From contig CAZOKN010000007.1 in the NCBI GenBank assembly GCA_964580525.1, positions 1 to 55,442 of the forward strand: DNA of 55,442 nucleotides, read 5' to 3'. Below, in pieces: positions 53,063 through 55,442 of the stretch. The DNA comes from CAZOKN01 sp964580525 (GTDB lineage Bacteria > Pseudomonadota > Alphaproteobacteria > Rickettsiales > UBA6187). The number at the start of each line of letters is the position of its first letter. The stretch's first letter is position 1. The notes beneath the pieces are model-generated. The model did not search any database. It saw nothing but the letters and a program-made list of their open reading frames with translations, and had not been told where the DNA came from. Made by a program: the position numbers and the translations under genes.

Positions 53063-54259
53063 ATGACAGAAGAATTTTATCGTATCCAACGCCTTCCACC
53101 CTATGTTTTCGCTGAAGTAAACAGGATAAAGGCTGCCGCGCGTGCAAAAGGGCAGGATATAATAGATCTTGGCATGGGAAATCCTGATAACCCTCCGGCT
53201 GACCATATTATCGAAAAGCTGATGGAAGCTATAAAAAACCCTCGTTCGCATGGCTATTCCATGTCTAAGGGCATTCCTGGCCTTCGTAAGGCGCAAGCAA
53301 ATTATTATCAAAAGAGATTTAATGTTACCCTAGATCCTGAGAAGGAAATTGTTGTTACGATGGGCTCTAAGGAAGGTTTGGCGAGTTTGGCTACTGCTAT
53401 GACTAAGCCTGGCGATATTGTTATGGTGCCAAATCCAAGTTATCCAATACACACATATGGTTTTATAATTGCGGGTGCAAGTGTTTGGTCTTTGCCTAAT
53501 TTTGTGAATGAAACCGGACTTATAGATCAGCTAAAAGATGCGATTCAGCATTGCTCACCAAAGCCAATTGCATTGGTGCTTAATTTCCCTGGTAATCCTA
53601 CAGCAGAAGTTGTTGGGCTGGATTTCTACAGGGAAGCTGTAGAAATTTGTAAGCATTATGGAATTTATATCATTTCTGACCTGGCTTATGCCGAGATATT
53701 TTTTGATGAAAACAATCCTCCGCCTTCTATTTTGGAAGTGCCGGGTGCAAAAGATATTGCGATTGAATTTACATCACTCAGCAAAACATATTCAATGGCA
53801 GGCTGGAGAATTGGCTTTGCCGTTGGCAATCAGACTTTAATTAACGCCCTAACCAGAATAAAATCATATATCGATTATGGTTCGTTTACACCAATACAGG
53901 TTGCAGCAACTGCTGCTTTAAATGGTCCACAGGATTGTGTGGCGGATTTGAGAGCAATGTATAAAGAGCGTCGTGACGTTTTGGTTAAAGGTTTGCAAAC
54001 TGCCGGCTGGGATGTGCCAGTGCCTTCTGCATCTATGTTTGTTTGGGCACCAATACCGGAAAAATTCAAGCATTTAAAATCACTCGAATTTTCTAAACTT
54101 TTATTGCAAGAAGCTGGCGTTGCTGTTTCTCCTGGCGTTGGGTTTGGTAAATATGGTGACGATTATGTGAGAATTGCGATGGTAGAAAATCCTCATCGCA
54201 TCAGACAAGCCTGCAAAAATATCAAACAGTTCTTTAAAGAAGAGAAACTTTCTGCGTAA
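53063..54259 (+). CDS. Class I aminotransferase (AlaC-like)
   Basis: 398 residues. PLP-fold type I: IIDLGMGNPDNPPADHIIEK, GYSMSKGIPGLRKA, NPSYPIHTYGF, LNFPGNPTAEV, ISDLAYAEIFFD and PLP Lys in TSLSKTYSMAGWRIGF. The DLGMGNPD start and NFPGNPT are shared by AlaC (glutamate-pyruvate) and LL-diaminopimelate-type aminotransferases. AlaC is favoured because lysC-type metabolism here is conventional, but the exact amino donor is not certain. Confidence 0.85.
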   Translation: MTEEFYRIQRLPPYVFAEVNRIKAAARAKGQDIIDLGMGNPDNPPADHIIEKLMEAIKNPRSHGYSMSKGIPGLRKAQANYYQKRFNVTLDPEKEIVVTMGSKEGLASLATAMTKPGDIVMVPNPSYPIHTYGFIIAGASVWSLPNFVNETGLIDQLKDAIQHCSPKPIALVLNFPGNPTAEVVGLDFYREAVEICKHYGIYIISDLAYAEIFFDENNPPPSILEVPGAKDIAIEFTSLSKTYSMAGWRIGFAVGNQTLINALTRIKSYIDYGSFTPIQVAATAALNGPQDCVADLRAMYKERRDVLVKGLQTAGWDVPVPSASMFVWAPIPEKFKHLKSLEFSKLLLQEAGVAVSPGVGFGKYGDDYVRIAMVENPHRIRQACKNIKQFFKEEKLSA

Positions 54260-54277
54260 GCAGTCTAGGCTTTTGTT

Positions 54278-54982
54278 ATGACAAAAAACCTCACCCCAGC
54301 CGATATAAGATGGGAAAATGATACGCCTGTGTCTGAAGTGTTTGGTGATGTTTATTTTTCAAAAGATAATGGCCTTGCCGAAAGCCGCTATGTGTTTCTT
54401 GAAAATAATTTTCTGCCAGAAAGATGGCAATCTTTTGAGGGCAGGGAATTTACTATCTTGGAAACAGGCTTTGGTACTGGCCTGAATTTTATGGTGACGT
54501 GGTTGTTATGGCAGCAGAAAGCGCCAACTAATCTGAGACTTCATTATATTTCGATAGAAAAATTTCCACTGCATAGAGATAGCATTGCAAAAGCATTATC
54601 ATTTTGGCCTGAAATAAAAGATCTGGCAGATGAATTTTTAAATAAATATCCAGAGCTATCAGTTGGTAGTCACGAGATTAATTTGGTAAATGATAGAATC
54701 AAATTAACGCTAATGTTTGGCGATGTTGCAGAGGTTATGCATGAGGTTGATGCGCAAGTTGATTGCTGGTTTTTAGATGGTTTTGCTCCTAGTAAAAACC
54801 CTGATATGTGGCAGGATAATTTATATCAAAATATGGCAAGGCTAACTAATTCTGGTGGAACTTTTGCTACATTTACAGCTGCTGGTTTTGTTAAGAGAGG
54901 CATTGAATCTGCGGGATTTTTAGTTGCAAAAGTCAGGGGATTTGGTAGAAAACGTGATATGCTTAGAGGGCATAAATTGTGA
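54278..54982 (+). CDS. mnmD: tRNA 5-methylaminomethyl-2-thiouridine methyltransferase MnmD
   Basis: 234 residues, stand-alone form without the MnmC oxidase half. Motifs: WENDTPVSEVFGDVYFS, ILETGFGTGLNFMVTWLL, VDCWFLDGFAPSKNPDMW and GTFATFTAAGFVKRGIESAG, ending KRDMLRGH. It adds the final methyl group of mnm5s2U in the tRNA wobble position. Stand-alone MnmD is common where MnmC is split. Confidence 0.93.
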   Translation: MTKNLTPADIRWENDTPVSEVFGDVYFSKDNGLAESRYVFLENNFLPERWQSFEGREFTILETGFGTGLNFMVTWLLWQQKAPTNLRLHYISIEKFPLHRDSIAKALSFWPEIKDLADEFLNKYPELSVGSHEINLVNDRIKLTLMFGDVAEVMHEVDAQVDCWFLDGFAPSKNPDMWQDNLYQNMARLTNSGGTFATFTAAGFVKRGIESAGFLVAKVRGFGRKRDMLRGHKL

Positions 54983-54994
54983 TTCACAGGAAAT

Positions 54995-55393
54995 ATGAAA
55001 ATAAATTATATAATCTTCATCCTTAGTTTGTTTTTCTCCTTTGCCGCCTTGGCAGACCAGGAGCAGGATGTCTTTTATAAAGCCTATAACACCTGTTCAA
55101 ATTATTCGCAATCGGCTACAAAAATGGAATGTAATTTTGGGGTTATATATAAAGAATCATATCAGGATTGCATGTATAAAAATGGCTATAGGGAAAATGA
55201 CGATTTAGATCCCGAGCAATATAAAAAATATATGGAATCATATAGCTATTGTTCTTCGCGGGCAGATGTTGATGCAAAACAACAATGTAATTATAATTCC
55301 AGATATAACGTATACTATAACCAATGCATGTTGAAATATGGCTATAATGAAGAAGGAGAAAAGGTTTCGCCTTATTTCCAGTTTGAATATTAA
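54995..55393 (+). CDS. Secreted six-cysteine protein with internal duplication
   Basis: 132 residues with a signal peptide (IIFILSLFFSFAALAD). Not recognised. The mature part consists of two copies of a 33-residue unit with spacing C-x11-C-x12-CM-x-K-x-GY. Copy one runs CSNY to CMYKNGY, copy two CSSR to CMLKYGY. Tyr, Asn and Asp dominate the rest. Six cysteines in an exported protein suggest three disulfides, plausibly made by the DsbA-like protein in this window. It begins 12 bp after mnmD. Confidence 0.75.
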   Translation: MKINYIIFILSLFFSFAALADQEQDVFYKAYNTCSNYSQSATKMECNFGVIYKESYQDCMYKNGYRENDDLDPEQYKKYMESYSYCSSRADVDAKQQCNYNSRYNVYYNQCMLKYGYNEEGEKVSPYFQFEY

Positions 55394-55442
55394 TGACCGC
55401 CGAAACTATCCCAGCCGCTATAAGAAAAACTTCCATCGCCTT
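55390..55442 (-). CDS. Possible C-terminus of a leftward gene, cut by the window
   Basis: The minus strand reads in frame GDGSFSYSGWDSFGGH followed by TAA at 55392-55390. Gly/Ser/Phe/Trp composition and G/C-balanced codons look like a real protein tail. An alternative on the plus strand is an ATG at 55393 (MTAETIPAAIRKTS) reading off the end. Only 16 codons are visible, so neither is sure. Confidence 0.3.
   Translation of the reverse strand, partial: GDGSFSYSGWDSFGGH

Noticed and set aside
1..55442. CRISPR arrays, insertion sequences, prophage or conjugation genes, rRNA, additional tRNAs
   Set aside because: None seen; the only regular repeats are the coding 102-bp array and the 33-bp duplication.
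55393..55442. Plus-strand ATG overlapping the stop of the six-cysteine protein
   Set aside because: Only 16 codons visible and their codon choice (many C-ending) is less like the neighbours than the opposite-strand reading; left unresolved.

Overview
The window is an AT-rich chromosomal segment from an alphaproteobacterium. Several features point there: a detached Fo operon with two b subunits (atpI-atpB-atpE-b'-b), a CckA-type hybrid kinase, stand-alone MnmD, UbiG, an NDUFAF5-like methyltransferase, a rickettsial 17-kDa-antigen-like glycine-zipper protein and a CSHC-type DsbA. An ankyrin-repeat protein with a CE-clan (Ulp1-like) protease domain, a 987-residue protein with an ADP-ribosyltransferase-like segment, and large charged orphan proteins suggest a host-associated organism of the Rickettsiales/Holosporales kind. 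It is less reduced than Rickettsia, since it keeps complete biotin and proline pathways and aspartokinase. The exact taxon cannot be read from the sequence.

Layout. 1-4.4 kb: the truncated ABC-F ATPase and the large ART-like/PDZ protein. 4.6-12.5 kb: a putative cyclic-nucleotide envelope module, made of a TPR/beta-barrel protein, a CHASE2 adenylate cyclase, a FecR-domain protein, a TPR protein and two stand-alone cNMP-binding proteins. 12.6-15.6 kb: a surface antigen and an operon of PepSY-like protein, response regulator and histidine kinase. 15.8-18.6 kb: the CE-protease/ankyrin gene, interrupted by an 18-N assembly gap, followed by tRNA-His. 18.7-25.5 kb: a complete biotin cluster, bioF-bioH-bioC-bioD-yqaA leftward and bioB-(ThiE-like)-bioA rightward, with overlapping or near-overlapping genes. 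25.4-31.9 kb: ABC ATPase, Grx4, BolA, proB, proA, nadD, rsfS, rlmH and a DsbA-like protein. 31.9-34.3 kb: the Fo operon. 34.3-37.1 kb: an XagA/XagB-like outer-membrane/glycosyltransferase pair. 37.1-41.4 kb: two leftward orphan proteins. 41.5-55.4 kb: mostly housekeeping genes (FabK/NMO-like, lysC, ubiG, nitrilase-like amidase, comF, methyltransferase, cckA, yejF-like ABC, lipoprotein, alaC-like aminotransferase, mnmD, a Cys-repeat secreted protein).

No non-coding stretch exceeds about 300 bases. The longest are 15587-15812, 4395-4589 and 12471-12638. I saw no insertion sequence, phage gene, CRISPR array or rRNA. The most novel-looking items are the CE-protease/ankyrin protein, the ART-like/PDZ protein, the cyclic-nucleotide/FecR module, the ThiE-like gene inside the biotin cluster, and the internally duplicated six-cysteine secreted protein. 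Domain calls come from reading motifs; no database or structure search was run.
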